From Temnothorax longispinosus (lineage: Eukaryota > Arthropoda > Insecta > Hymenoptera > Formicidae): 64,000 nt of DNA. The stretch is from positions 10,787,368 through 10,851,367 of the forward strand of contig NC_092366.1 in assembly GCF_030848805.1 (NCBI RefSeq), written 5' to 3'. Position 1 is the first letter of the stretch. Each line of letters begins with the position of its first letter. Shown here one piece after another: positions 1-8,333 of this stretch. The notes under the pieces are model-generated. The model worked only from the letters and a program-made list of their open reading frames with translations. It did not search any database and was not told the DNA's origin. The translations under genes and the position numbers were made by a program.

Positions 1-395
1 GCCTTACATTCTCTTACCTTCTGTATTACTATTCCTTTTATAACATCATTCTCCCTATTGACGCAATCAAGTTTACCTAAGATTTTATTTAACTTATCAT
101 CCAGATTTAATTCATATTCCTCACCTAAATCTCTTCTCATTCCCTTATTATCTTTTTCACTATTTATTGGTTTCACATTTACTATTGCCTTCGTACTATT
201 GTTAATGAGTTCAGGTTTTTTCTCCTTTATCTCTCCTTCACATTTAACCAACTCCTTACTACTATTATACATTTTATGTGTGCTTGCACAACTCTTATGA
301 AATGTCTTTTTACATTTTTGACATTCATATATCAGCGTACATATTATCTTCTTACACTGCTTACATATAACTTTCTCTACCTCTGTCTCCTCCAT
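1..395 (-). CDS. LINE ORF1, N-terminal part with PHD-like zinc finger (runs off window)
   Basis: A minus-strand frame opens at an ATG at 395 and stays open to base 1 (131 codons), so the gene continues outside the window. Residues 11-36 hold a CKQC pair, a CQKC pair and the motif FHKSC. This is the same Cys/His layout as the ORF1 zinc fingers at 2334 and 32687, and PHD-type fingers are known in ORF1 of CR1-like non-LTR elements. After the finger the protein is polar and rich in Lys, Glu and Asn. Its AT-rich codon use resembles the LINE at 23.8-26.2 kb, whose own N terminus is missing, so the two may be one family (inference). Nucleic-acid binding in a retrotransposon RNP is the likely role. 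Confidence 0.65.
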   Translation of the reverse strand, partial: MEETEVEKVICKQCKKIICTLIYECQKCKKTFHKSCASTHKMYNSSKELVKCEGEIKEKKPELINNSTKAIVNVKPINSEKDNKGMRRDLGEEYELNLDDKLNKILGKLDCVNRENDVIKGIVIQKVRECK

Positions 396-780
396 TCTTC
401 ACACCATAAACGATTCTCCTCTATATTGTCTCTCGTCCGTTACACACGTACTCCCGTTCGTCTCGTTTACGCAGTCAATCCTCGCTCTTCCGTTCGCCTC
501 GTTTACGCAGTTAATCCTCGCTCTGCGCCTGCGCTATTCTCATCTCGGCCATTCCTCCCGTCAACATTTGCCAGTATATCGTAACGCTTAACCTCCAAAC
601 GTCTAATATCCAGGAGTATGACTACCCCAATGCAGTTCGATGCATCTGATTGTCGAATAGTTAGACAATAATAGCCCTTGATATCACGCCACTAAAAAAG
701 AGAGGCCCCACAGGGCAAATGGCGGCAGTAACGAGCATACAGACAGAGCAACAATAGACACGTCCAATCCAACTCACCTG
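396..780 (-). other. LINE 5' UTR with intron-like module
   Basis: This is the minus-strand leader between a GA microsatellite and the ORF1 start at 395. Reading 5' to 3' on the minus strand, it begins directly after the CT tract with CAG|GTGAGT (GT at 777-776) and has a pyrimidine-rich CTCTCTTTTTTAG ending at 692. The leader has no long open frame and contains the 36-bp duplication annotated separately. Confidence 0.45.
454..525 (-). repeat. 36-bp tandem duplication in LINE leader
   Basis: Two 36-bp units (454-489 and 490-525) differ at only about three positions; both contain CGTTTACGCAGT. Repeated promoter units in a 5' UTR are common in non-LTR elements, so a promoter role is plausible but not shown. 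Confidence 0.75.
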
Positions 781-781
781 T

Positions 782-782
<1 letters not shown>

Positions 783-826
<44 letters not shown>
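783..826. repeat. (GA)n microsatellite between two LINE ends
   Basis: A pure GA run. On the minus strand the 3' tail of the LINE derivative at 827-2888 ends here, and the next LINE leader (780 down to 396) starts here. Confidence 0.95.
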
Positions 827-829
<3 letters not shown>

Positions 830-1056
830 ATTGATTGATAAAATTTATTATGCCCAAGCAAAGGCTAAAGGGCAAAAAGTAATAGCAGTTACAATAATAT
901 GGTGATTACAATACAATACAATACAAGATGCAAAGATACAATGTGATATAAACAAAAGCGAAGTATAACAGACAGAAGTTAGTATGATGTGCATGCTCTC
1001 TCTCTTAAGGCAAGCAACCAGCAATCTCAATAATATACACTGTAAAAAACTAAGAA

Positions 1057-1282
1057 CTAACGCAGCTTGGCTAACGATGAATTCAGTGAAAAGAATAAGA
1101 TAAGGAGCAGTATTTCTAAAGAGAACAAAACAGTGTATATAAAACTAAGTACTGAGGCGCAAGTTTCGGAAGTGAAGCCTGAGAAGCTCGATGTGACCAC
1201 GAAGAGAATTAGCAATGAAATGAGCAACTCGAAACTCAGACTCATTGCGACTCGAACACCTCAGTGGATGCGTCTCATGAGG
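1057..1282 (-). other. Linker between ORF1 and 3' UTR of the LINE derivative
   Basis: This short segment lies where the complete relative (32.3-36.9 kb) has a 2.8 kb ORF2. I see no APE or RT motif in any frame. A 62-codon hydrophobic frame is present, but nothing supports it as a gene. Confidence 0.4.
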
Positions 1283-2334
1283 TCAATCGAGGCGAATCAG
1301 ATCGGCGCTTGAATCAATGTAAATAATAGACGAGCCATCTGATCGTCTCACGCGAATCCGCCCATGCCTTATCCAAACATATTTAAAAGAACGTTCCTTA
1401 GCAATACGCTTGGTCCGCTGCAGCAACTCATAGCCATCCTTAGTGAGCAATTCATTAATATATACAATACTCCTGGAGTCATTTCCGCAGACCTCTCCCT
1501 GCCTAAGAACACCCTTAGCTCGCTTCTTAGATATAATTAGATCACGGACGGCATTAGAGGTCACAGTAATAAACAAAGAATTACTAGCTGCAGAAGCAGT
1601 AGAGTGTGAAGAAGCAGAATCAGGGGAGACCTGCGGACAGCTCTTACACTAAGAATATGCGGCGAAACATCAACAGCATCAAGCGCTGAAAGCACGTTGC
1701 GCGCAGCCACAGAAGGAGATAACGGAAGCGGCTCCGGTAACCCGGAGACAATAAATTCATTAGCACTAACATCGTGACATTCCGAGCGAGACATTTTTAA
1801 ATCATGCAGTTCTTTTTTAAGAGCCTCATTCTCACGTTCCAATGAGGAAATACGCTGAGAATTGTTGGCGACTGTTTCTGATAGGCAATTAATAAGATCT
1901 AATTTGCTATTAATAACTTCATTCGTTTTTTCCTGACTCTCTATAAAATCAGAGATTCTTAAATCAGATCTCATGATATCGTCATTAATTTTTTGTTGAT
2001 TAGCAATAAAAGCTGAGATCTTCGAGTCAGACAATTTCATTTGCTCTATCAAAACCAGCAGAAGCTCATTTGTCGCAGGCAGTAAGGTCGACTGAGTATG
2101 CAAGTCAGCAGAAGAAGCCATGTTCTCAAACTCAAATGAAAGCGCGGTTGTGACAGGTGTTGGTGTAAGAGGGGGTATATCCAATGATGTTAAGAGAGAA
2201 ATACAGCAGGACTCAGCGTTCCTTGACATCGAATAGGATCTAATACAACCGGGATGAAATGCCTTTCTGCACTCTTTGCACTCAATCGACCTATTAGCAA
2301 TTGATTTCCTGCACTTATAACACGTAGGCTGCAT
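1283..2334 (-). pseudogene. CR1-like LINE ORF1 (PHD finger, coiled coil, FP25K-like C terminus), one frameshift
   Basis: The protein starts at an ATG at 2334 with a CYKC...CKEC...FHPGC...CC zinc finger, then a Ser/Leu-rich stretch, a Lys/Glu/Ser-rich segment that looks coiled-coil (about residues 80-185) and a FIVSGLPE segment resembling the L1-ORF1/baculovirus FP25K fold. Near 1630 the frame shifts; the last part (about 1576-1283) continues in another frame with YINELL and YVWIRHGRIRVRR, matching the FP C-terminal domain. The copy at 32681-33760 has the same domains in one open frame, which identifies the break. Expected role: RNA binding or chaperone in the LINE RNP. Inactive as it stands unless the shift is a sequencing error. 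Confidence 0.75.
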
Positions 2335-2886
2335 GTGTAGTTATACAATGACCACAACGCAAGAATTACACGCAAGTTCGTCAAGAACGCAAGTGACGAC
2401 GCCTAGGTTGAACCGTAGAGCGACCGGATAAAATGCACGCTAACTCTCTCCGCGCACAATCACTAGCGACAATCGTATCGAAGATCAAGATCGAACGCTC
2501 GCAGGGCAGCCAACCCCCACCCGACAGCACCACCAGCCGTTCCAGACGCAGGTCAGCCAACACCCAGAACGCAACAGGCCCCAGCAGGTCGTCATGCGCA
2601 CCTCGAGAGTAAAGTGCAGAAGGGGGCAGAACAGATAGCAGGCTCATGCGCAGTAAGAATCAATGATCCTCGAGAATGATTCTCAGAAATTTGGTTAGAA
2701 TAATGAGAAACACTCGTCACACAATTTCCAGGAATTAAGAGACAGTGGCAGAGAAAATGATAGTAGCTCGTGACGAGCTATATAAGAACATGCTCACACC
2801 TGCAACAAAATAGCCCGAAGGCAACTCACGGCAGAGAAATATCCGGTCAAAGCAGGAGCAATAAGACAGACGTGCACGCTGTACTC

Positions 2887-2890
<4 letters not shown>

Positions 2891-2962
<72 letters not shown>

Positions 2963-3018
2963 GAGAGAGAGGAGAGAGACGAGGAAGAGAGAGAGAGGGA
3001 GAGAGAGGAGAGAGCGAT

Positions 3019-3082
<64 letters not shown>

Positions 3083-3091
3083 GAGAGAGCT

Positions 3092-3123
<32 letters not shown>

Positions 3124-3131
3124 GGAAGAGG
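2891..3131. repeat. Imperfect (GA)n tract, about 240 bp
   Basis: Nearly pure GA with occasional interruptions. It separates the 5' end of the LINE derivative from the truncated capsid gene of the viral remnant, and the capsid frame reads straight into it. Confidence 0.95.
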
Positions 3132-4024
3132 AGATTTTCTTGATGATGATTGATTGAGTTTAGGTAGAGTTTTACGTTGGTCAAGTTGCAGTCGTCGAAT
3201 CGGCTTGTGTCGGCGGACATGACATTCTTCTGACCCGTCTGCAGAGCGAAGACGACGTATCGCGGTTTCTCGAGCTGAGTCGCGGTCTTAATGGCCCACG
3301 AGTGCTTGGTCGTGTTTTGCAACAGGGGATACTCGTACAGATCCCACGAACGGAAACCCATACTTAGATATCGTCCGTCTTACAAGGCGCGCAGCATCGA
3401 CAGCTTGTTGATCTCGTTCAATACCACGTGAGGCATTCGCCATTGTATCTTGAGTATTTTGATAGTAGGCTCCAACGCGAGACTTCCCACCAGGGGATTG
3501 TTGTCGTTGCGCGTTCGTATCAAGATCAATTCGTGACGAGCGTTGATCACCACGCGTTTGTAATCCTCACAAAATCCCAGTAACAAGTTGAGCGGTACGC
3601 AAAAATTGAAATATCCGTTCGGATTATTATGTAGTTCTCAGCCCGCGTTTCGCATGATCACGCTTCTGTCGGTCAATACCGTAACGTAGTTCTTGAGCGT
3701 GTTGGTTATTTCTACGTTTCTGTAACGATCAATCTCCATACCGTCGAGCTCGTATCGAATCTCATCGAACATGAACGCGACGCAAATAGTACCCAATACC
3801 ACATTATCGACTTGGTCGGCTGCTCTGGTCACCGTCAATGTTCCTTCGACGTAGAGAAAACTTTCGCACGGCAACGTATACAGATCCTGCTGTTGTATGG
3901 GTATTCGTATTTCGTCGCTATAATCAAACGTTGTGTTGGCGTACGGGTTGTACGTGTGAGTCTCGATCTTGACGATGCGATCGTCAAAGACCGGCTCGCT
4001 TCCAATGTTGAGAATTTCAGTCAT
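3132..4024 (-). pseudogene. Double jelly-roll major capsid protein, two nonsense codons, C-terminus lost
   Basis: Starting at the ATG at 4024 on the minus strand, one frame encodes conserved capsid segments: FDEIRYELDG (around residues 86-95), LLGFCEDYKRVVINARHELI, IQWRMPHV and FRSWDLYEYPLLQNTTKHSW. The frame is constant through 4024-3638, 3586-3380 and 3361 onward, broken only by a TGA at 3638-3640 and a TAA at 3380-3382. Both fall where the surrounding residues remain family-like, so they look like single-base nonsense changes. The C-terminal part is replaced by the GA tract at about 3131. In the live family this protein trimerises to build the icosahedral shell. Confidence 0.85.
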
Positions 4025-4027
4025 TGT

Positions 4028-4237
4028 TCAGATGTTTCGCACGGCGAATCCCAGAGATTGTAAAAACTTAACGTTCGACGCGTTGAGTTTCTTTCTCGTC
4101 GCTTGTTTAACGCCACCAAATGTCGACTTGACGATATCGTCGATCGGTGCAGCCGTAAAGATATTACTGTTATCTGTCGCGTGCTCCGAGTCGTTCAACA
4201 CTAGCATCTCATGTGTCGCGCGTACACTCACGCTCAC
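4028..4237 (-). CDS. Small conserved adintovirus-like ORF
   Basis: A 69-codon minus-strand frame immediately upstream of the capsid gene. Its C-terminal half (KKLNASNVKFLQSLGF) resembles short proteins found beside capsid genes in insect Polinton/adintovirus relatives. Function is unknown to me. It is open as written, but its neighbours are broken, so expression is doubtful. Confidence 0.45.
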   Translation of the reverse strand: MSVSVRATHEMLVLNDSEHATDNSNIFTAAPIDDIVKSTFGGVKQATRKKLNASNVKFLQSLGFAVRNI

Positions 4238-4252
4238 GCATACACTGGCGCG

Positions 4253-5107
4253 TTATCGCTCTCGCCGTCGTACGTGCAATCTGACGGTGATCTCTTCTCC
4301 GCGAAAATCGAGCAATCGTCCGTTTTGATCAGCGACGCGTATCGTTAGATTTGTAACGCTCCGCGCGATGATCGGCAGATAAATGATCTGCGCCGGCGTT
4401 TTCGATATCTTATATCCCGGTGGTACGCTCGGTGAAAATTCGTGTATCGTGTATCGTATGAACGCGTTTGTCGTTGCTATACGCACCCGCGGTCACGTTA
4501 CACTCCACGCGAATAATGTTTACATTGATAATATTAATCGGTGCGTCCGATTCGTGCCACTGGGACAGTGCCGGGACGGCTGCAATATACGCGTCGACGA
4601 GAATCTCAGCAGCGATCCGACGTTGTTCGGTTTGTTAAAGTTCACTTTGAAAGCGCACTTGATCTCGCTCTTCATCGTATTGTAATTTGCACGAAGCACT
4701 ATCGGGTATTCCGCGACCTCGTCTTCGTAGCCGTTCGCGCGAACGGTCTCCTCTCGCGCGATATCCGCGATCGACGTACGACGATCGTCGTTGGAACGAA
4801 CCACGCGTCGCGGACGTTTACGTAAAATTTCACGTTTCAAAAACTCGTATATGGCTCGTATCTCGTACGATCCCTCGGGAATCGTAATTTTCGTGTCATC
4901 CTCGTCGAAATAAAATTTATTATTCGAAGAATTCACGTTCGGAATCGTGTGATAAGTCTCAAAACACGTTAGACCAAGCTCGTAGTCACCATTGCTCAGA
5001 TCCACGGCGGGAAAATAGTGCTCCGCAAGGATGCTACTCTTCCCGGTCAGCGTAAATGTTATAGACATATCTGCGTAAGCTGGTCGACGAACACTAAGTC
5101 TCCGCAC
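4253..5107 (-). pseudogene. Penton-like minor capsid protein, compensating frameshifts
   Basis: The N-terminal part (5107 to about 4565) contains FTLTGKSSILAEHYFP and a GLTCFETYHTIPNV motif; the C-terminal part (4440-4253) contains PPGYKISKTPAQIIYLP and DFRGEEITVRLH. These are the ends of the conserved penton-like single jelly-roll protein of adintoviruses. Between about 4560 and 4450 the family-like residues lie in a different frame. The return to the first frame coincides with a 7-bp tandem duplication (GATACAC unit near 4445-4458). The main frame therefore shows a TAA at 4520-4522. In a functional virus the protein would occupy the capsid vertices. Confidence 0.7.
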
Positions 5108-5128
5108 TGCGCGTCGTCAGGTTTTAAA

Positions 5129-5506
5129 TTAGCGCCGATCGTCATCGATCGTCCGGAGAAATTGCAAGCACAACTGGCCACAGATGCTCTGATCATAGCG
5201 CTGATAAGACGTGTGACTGTACTCAATTTTTGTCACGTTCGATCCGAAATATCGCACCAGTTCGTTCGGTGGTCGAAGATTCCCGAAACTGTCAAAATAT
5301 ACGACTCGATCTCCCATCTTGGCGTACGCTACCCAATGAGTACCGGGGCTGGCTACATCGTCCAAATTCACGATACCGTTCTCGTTTCGACGTACGCCAT
5401 CGACGATCGGTAACGAATCACGCATAAAAACACCTCTGAAGAACGGTACGCGCATTCGCCTTGCCAGTCGACTCAATTGTACGATAGTCGTAACACCCGT
5501 GGGCAT
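5129..5506 (-). CDS. Adenain-like cysteine protease of viral remnant
   Basis: 125 codons. Visible catalytic elements are GTHWVAYAK (His), VVYFDSFGN (acidic residue) and QSICGQLCLQFL (Cys at CGQ), in the order typical of adenovirus/Polinton maturation proteases of the C5 (adenain) family. The start region RVPFFRGVFMRD is also family-like. The gene overlaps the 3' part of the upstream hydrophobic/basic gene by 89 bp in another frame, as in compact viral genomes. This is the only large gene of the remnant with no obvious break, but it lacks a functional viral context. Confidence 0.75.
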   Translation of the reverse strand: MPTGVTTIVQLSRLARRMRVPFFRGVFMRDSLPIVDGVRRNENGIVNLDDVASPGTHWVAYAKMGDRVVYFDSFGNLRPPNELVRYFGSNVTKIEYSHTSYQRYDQSICGQLCLQFLRTIDDDRR

Positions 5507-6051
5507 ATTTAACGTCTTTTTGACGTTTTTTTTTTATTTTCGACGCTACTCCTCGCCCGCGTTTGTGCGGGCCGAGATACAGTCCTTGTCCATATTTGTA
5601 CGGAGTGAGATAAAGTCCGCGACCTTCCATGGCGTGATTGTGACGTTGCGTCTCTTCCAGCTGACGTCGCGCGGTTTTGCTAGCGTTCATCGCCGTTGTA
5701 ATTCCGGCCGCTCCGCCGGCCAGAAAACCGAGAACTCCCAACAACGGTAGAATTGGCAATACGCCGCGCCGCCTCGTTTCGCTGCCGGAAGTATCCGTTT
5801 TTTCGAATCCGCTCTCTTCTTCATCTTCATCTTCGTCTGTGTTTTTGCCTTCGTCTTCGCCTTTATTTTCAAACCCATTCCGAGCTTCGTCTTAGCCTTC
5901 ATGGCCGCCCAGACGGCTGTAGCGGCAGCTCTCTCTTCGAGAGTCGAATCTCTCGCGATGACGCGTCCCAGCGCTCTCTCGGCGAGTATCTTGTCCGCCG
6001 CGTGTCTCTCGGTGAGGCCTTTGTTACGCGAATAGTCTATGTCGTGCTCGC
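5418..6051 (-). pseudogene. PLA2-like domain plus hydrophobic/basic virion protein, truncated and frameshifted
   Basis: From the deletion junction at about 6051 the minus strand reads EHDIDYSRNKGLTERHAADK, with the HD..Y core of parvovirus-type phospholipase A2 domains, then a Lys-rich stretch. Around 5760-5745 the frame shifts into a Gly/Ala-rich hydrophobic segment (GVLGFLAGGAAGITTAM) followed by two GLYL repeats (GLYLTPY, GLYLGPHKRGRG). This PLA2/membrane-active arrangement is known from adintoviruses. The Ca-binding N-terminal part of the PLA2 domain is missing because the deletion joined this gene to the ATPase. Expected role: membrane penetration or core protein. Confidence 0.6.
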
Positions 6052-6432
6052 GTGGCGTGCGATAAGCAAGACACTGTGAGAGAGTATTTCTCGATGGGCA
6101 GGCACTCGAACGTCGACTGCTTTTATCTCTGTCAGACGTACGCGAAAATACCGAAACATCTGATACGCGACAACGCGAATCTGCTGATCCTGTTCAAACA
6201 AGATGGTACTAATTTGAAACACGTGTACAACAATCACGTAAATACCGACATGTCGTACGATGAATTTTGCTCGTTGTGCCACGATTGTTGGCAATGCAAG
6301 TATGGATTCGTAGTGATAGACAAGGACAGCGCGCTTTCGAACGGTCGATACAGAAAAGGATTTAACGTGTTCGCGATACCGCAAAAGCGGTCAGTTGTCG
6401 CCAATACGTCGTCGAAGGTGAAACAACGTTAG
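6052..6432 (+). pseudogene. FtsK/HerA-type packaging ATPase, C-terminal part only
   Basis: 127 codons with YFSMGRHSNVDCFYLCQTYA, KHLIRDNANLLILFKQD and YGFVVIDKD, characteristic of the C-terminal half of Polinton/adintovirus genome-packaging ATPases. The P-loop (Walker A) and Walker B portions are missing. The frame upstream of 6052 belongs to the antisense strand of the PLA2 gene, so the gene starts in a deletion scar; no start codon is meaningful. Confidence 0.75.
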
Positions 6433-6481
6433 TGTTACGGAGAGAGAGATCGACACTCTGCTTTGTTTTTTCCCCCCCACG

Positions 6482-7000
6482 ATGGCTGCGATTGACGGGA
6501 GCGAGACGATTCGCGAACGCGAGAAGATCGTGAAAGATATTGCGAAAACGAGTAATTCGATTCGCAAGAAACTTCGCGCTTTGAAGACCGGTAATATCGA
6601 GAAGGACATTGAGTTGGACACGCACTTTAAACCTCTCATCGGGCCGTTAAAAAAGATCGTCGACAACTCGAGCTTGATTGCAGTGAAAAAAGAGGAGCCG
6701 ACGGAGAGCGACGCTGACGTGAAAATTGAACCGCTATCCGTTCAACAGCGCGAGGAGGAGATGGAGGATGCTACACCGAAGAGAAAGAAGAAACGATTAG
6801 ACTCCTGGTCGGATCTGTCATCGACACCGCGTAAATCTAATCCAGGCCTGTTTAACTGCTCGAAGCGAAGGAGCCACTGCTCCCACTCTTACCACTTTAG
6901 ACTTCCCCCACCATCCAGTAGTATCAGTAGTGGGGTAGCGGTTTCTCGCAGCATGAGTAGAAGTAGAATAGCTATATTCGATGGCTTTATGCGTAACTAA
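6482..7000 (+). CDS. Small conserved adintovirus-like protein, 3' end replaced
   Basis: Starts at ATG 6482, 49 bp after the ATPase stop. The first about 120 residues are charged and probably helical (IRKKLRALKTG, HFKPLIGPLKKIVDN, then acidic and KRKKK segments), resembling a conserved small protein found downstream of the ATPase in insect adintovirus-like elements; function unknown. After about 6841 composition changes to Ser/Arg/Cys-rich sequence and the frame ends at 7000 inside an imperfect hairpin, so the true C terminus has been replaced. Confidence 0.5.
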   Translation: MAAIDGSETIREREKIVKDIAKTSNSIRKKLRALKTGNIEKDIELDTHFKPLIGPLKKIVDNSSLIAVKKEEPTESDADVKIEPLSVQQREEEMEDATPKRKKKRLDSWSDLSSTPRKSNPGLFNCSKRRSHCSHSYHFRLPPPSSSISSGVAVSRSMSRSRIAIFDGFMRN

Positions 7001-7135
7001 GAATACGCATACAGAGCACAAGTGCGTGTCATATTCTTATTTACGCATAAAGCAATATAACTGAGTATGGTATTGATGGTGATATCTCGGTATATATATG
7101 CGACTTTTTCAGAATATAATATATAATATAAATTA
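6842..7135. repeat. Non-coding segment with imperfect inverted repeat
   Basis: Between the viral remnant and the Copia LTR. Arms at about 6984-7004 and 7031-7052 are nearly complementary (CTTTATGCGTAA core in each). Possibly a small foldback element; I cannot classify it. Confidence 0.4.
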
Positions 7136-7399
7136 TGTTAGATATACATATAATTTCAATAGGTTGTGTTCGATACGCGAAAGTACATTGAAGCGGCACG
7201 CGACCGATGCGTGTTCGCATGTTGATCGAAGGAGTTCACGATCGTGAGGAGACAAAGCGCGGAGCTCACTCACGTCGCGGACTCCGGAGCGCGAAGTTCC
7301 TTTTGTTCGAGATCTCACACATGTAGCGTTTAGATGTAATAAACTGTTGAATATACACAAGTGATTCTCGACCACGAGCCTAAACTTACTAATCCAACA
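7136..7399 (+). repeat. Copia-1 5' LTR
   Basis: 264 bp, TGTTAGATAT at the start and CCAACA at the end. Differs from the 3' LTR by few changes, including one substitution (CATTGA/CACTGA) and a 3-bp length difference (ATACACA/ATACCACACA). An AATAAA signal lies near 7338. Confidence 0.93.
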
Positions 7400-7413
7400 G
7401 GTTATGGGCCCAG
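7400..7413 (+). promoter_or_regulatory. Copia-1 primer-binding site for initiator Met-tRNA anticodon arm
   Basis: GGTTATGGGCCCAG directly follows the LTR. It is a perfect complement of the anticodon stem-loop of eukaryotic initiator tRNA-Met (CTGGGCCCATAACC). Drosophila copia is known to prime from a fragment of this tRNA rather than from its CCA end. Confidence 0.85.
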
Positions 7414-7535
7414 AATAGTGGTTCAGTTGGTCAAGGTGCAACAGATAAAAAGAAAACCGATAAGTGAAACGCGTGTGCGGGTCTCGTGAATCAAAAAAAA
7501 ACTAAAGACTTAAAACTGAAACGTAAAATCTAAAA

Positions 7536-8333
7536 ATGGCAAAGGCGTTAACGGATGAAATAAACCAAATTGAAAAATTAAACGGCGTGGAGAATTTCCA
7601 ACTGTGGAAATTTGGAGTGACAATCCTACTTAAAGCGAGTGATTCCTACAGCACGGTCGATCGAGCCCCTCCGGCGACTGAAGAAGATGCCTGGAAGAAA
7701 AAGGACGCGAACGCGCAGAAAGTAATAGCGATGTCTCTCGGCAAGAAGCCTTTAATGCACGTGCTAAATTGTAAAACGGCATATGCGATGTGGAACAAAC
7801 TGTGCTCGATTTACGAACGTGACAGTGAACATCAAAGATACGGACTCATGCAGGAATTCTTTAGTTGTTCAATGGACAAAAGTTCAGATGTGGCTTCGTA
7901 TGTGAGCAAGATAGACAATATTGCGTGCAGACTGAAAGCATTGGGCGCAGAAGTAACGGACTCCATGTTGGTGTCTAAAATTCTGGTCACCTTGCCGGAC
8001 ACGTACAGATCGTTCGCTACCGCGTGGGAATCGACGCCGCGTGCTGAGCAAACAATGGAGAACTTGACGGCGAGACTGCTCTCGGAAGAAGCAAGGAATG
8101 TGGAAAAGCAGGAGAGTGAAAATGCAGTTGCATTCAAGACTTCCGAAAGAAAATGCCACAAGTGCGGCGCGACGGGTCACCTAGCGAGATTCTGCAAAAG
8201 ATCAGTCAAAGAAAGCAACAACACAGACAGACGCTGCTTTAAATGTAACAAAACGGGTCACTTTGCGAGGGCATGTCCGAAGAATGATGACTCAAAGGAG
8301 CGCACGGCAGTGCAAAATCTGCAAGAAGAATAA
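7536..8333 (+). CDS. gag: Copia-1 Gag
   Basis: 266 codons from the first ATG after the leader. N-terminal YxxWxF-type start (NFQLWKFGV), a UBN2-like copia Gag core (residues about 15-170) and two zinc knuckles, CHKCGATGHLARFC (about residues 207-220) and CFKCNKTGHFARAC (about 232-245). It forms the particle shell and binds genomic RNA. A third knuckle-like segment lies in the next frame (8263 onward), so either frameshifting or a mutation separates Gag from Pol here. Confidence 0.9.
   Translation: MAKALTDEINQIEKLNGVENFQLWKFGVTILLKASDSYSTVDRAPPATEEDAWKKKDANAQKVIAMSLGKKPLMHVLNCKTAYAMWNKLCSIYERDSEHQRYGLMQEFFSCSMDKSSDVASYVSKIDNIACRLKALGAEVTDSMLVSKILVTLPDTYRSFATAWESTPRAEQTMENLTARLLSEEARNVEKQESENAVAFKTSERKCHKCGATGHLARFCKRSVKESNNTDRRCFKCNKTGHFARACPKNDDSKERTAVQNLQEE

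Larger units (their letters stand above)
827..2888 (-). mobile_element. CR1-like LINE derivative with ORF1 but no ORF2
   Basis: On the minus strand the order is: CT tract, GTGAGT leader (homologous to 32257-32680), ORF1 (2334-1283), about 220 bp of non-coding linker, a 3' UTR with GCTTGGGCATAA near 855, and a (TGAT)n tail at 827-841. The same 3' UTR motif and ATCA-type tail occur at 27080-27117. There is no endonuclease or reverse transcriptase between ORF1 and the tail. The copy is therefore an ORF1-only internal-deletion derivative, comparable in layout to the half-L1 (HAL1) elements of mammals. Confidence 0.7.
3132..6841. mobile_element. Endogenous Polinton/adintovirus-like remnant
   Basis: Seven neighbouring pieces match the virion gene set of Polinton/Maverick or adintovirus genomes: major capsid, small conserved ORF, penton-like, adenain-like protease and PLA2/hydrophobic protein on the minus strand; packaging ATPase C terminus and a small conserved protein on the plus strand. 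The protein-primed DNA polymerase, integrase and terminal inverted repeats are absent. The left end is cut by a GA tract and the right end by unrelated sequence. Every larger gene carries nonsense mutations, frameshifts or truncation, so it is a fossil. Assignment rests on recognised motifs, not on a search. Confidence 0.8.

Noticed and set aside
1057..1245. Small hydrophobic protein in the LINE derivative
   Set aside because: No homologous frame in the related copies; located in a deletion linker.
2891..3131. Long frames rich in Glu/Arg or Ser/Leu across GA/CT tracts (also 23545-23780, 31796-32255, 44613-44840)
   Set aside because: Open frames are forced by dinucleotide repeats; no domain or conservation signal.
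3638..3640. Recoded stop in the capsid gene (programmed readthrough)
   Set aside because: A second stop, loss of the C terminus and damage in neighbouring genes make ordinary decay far more likely.
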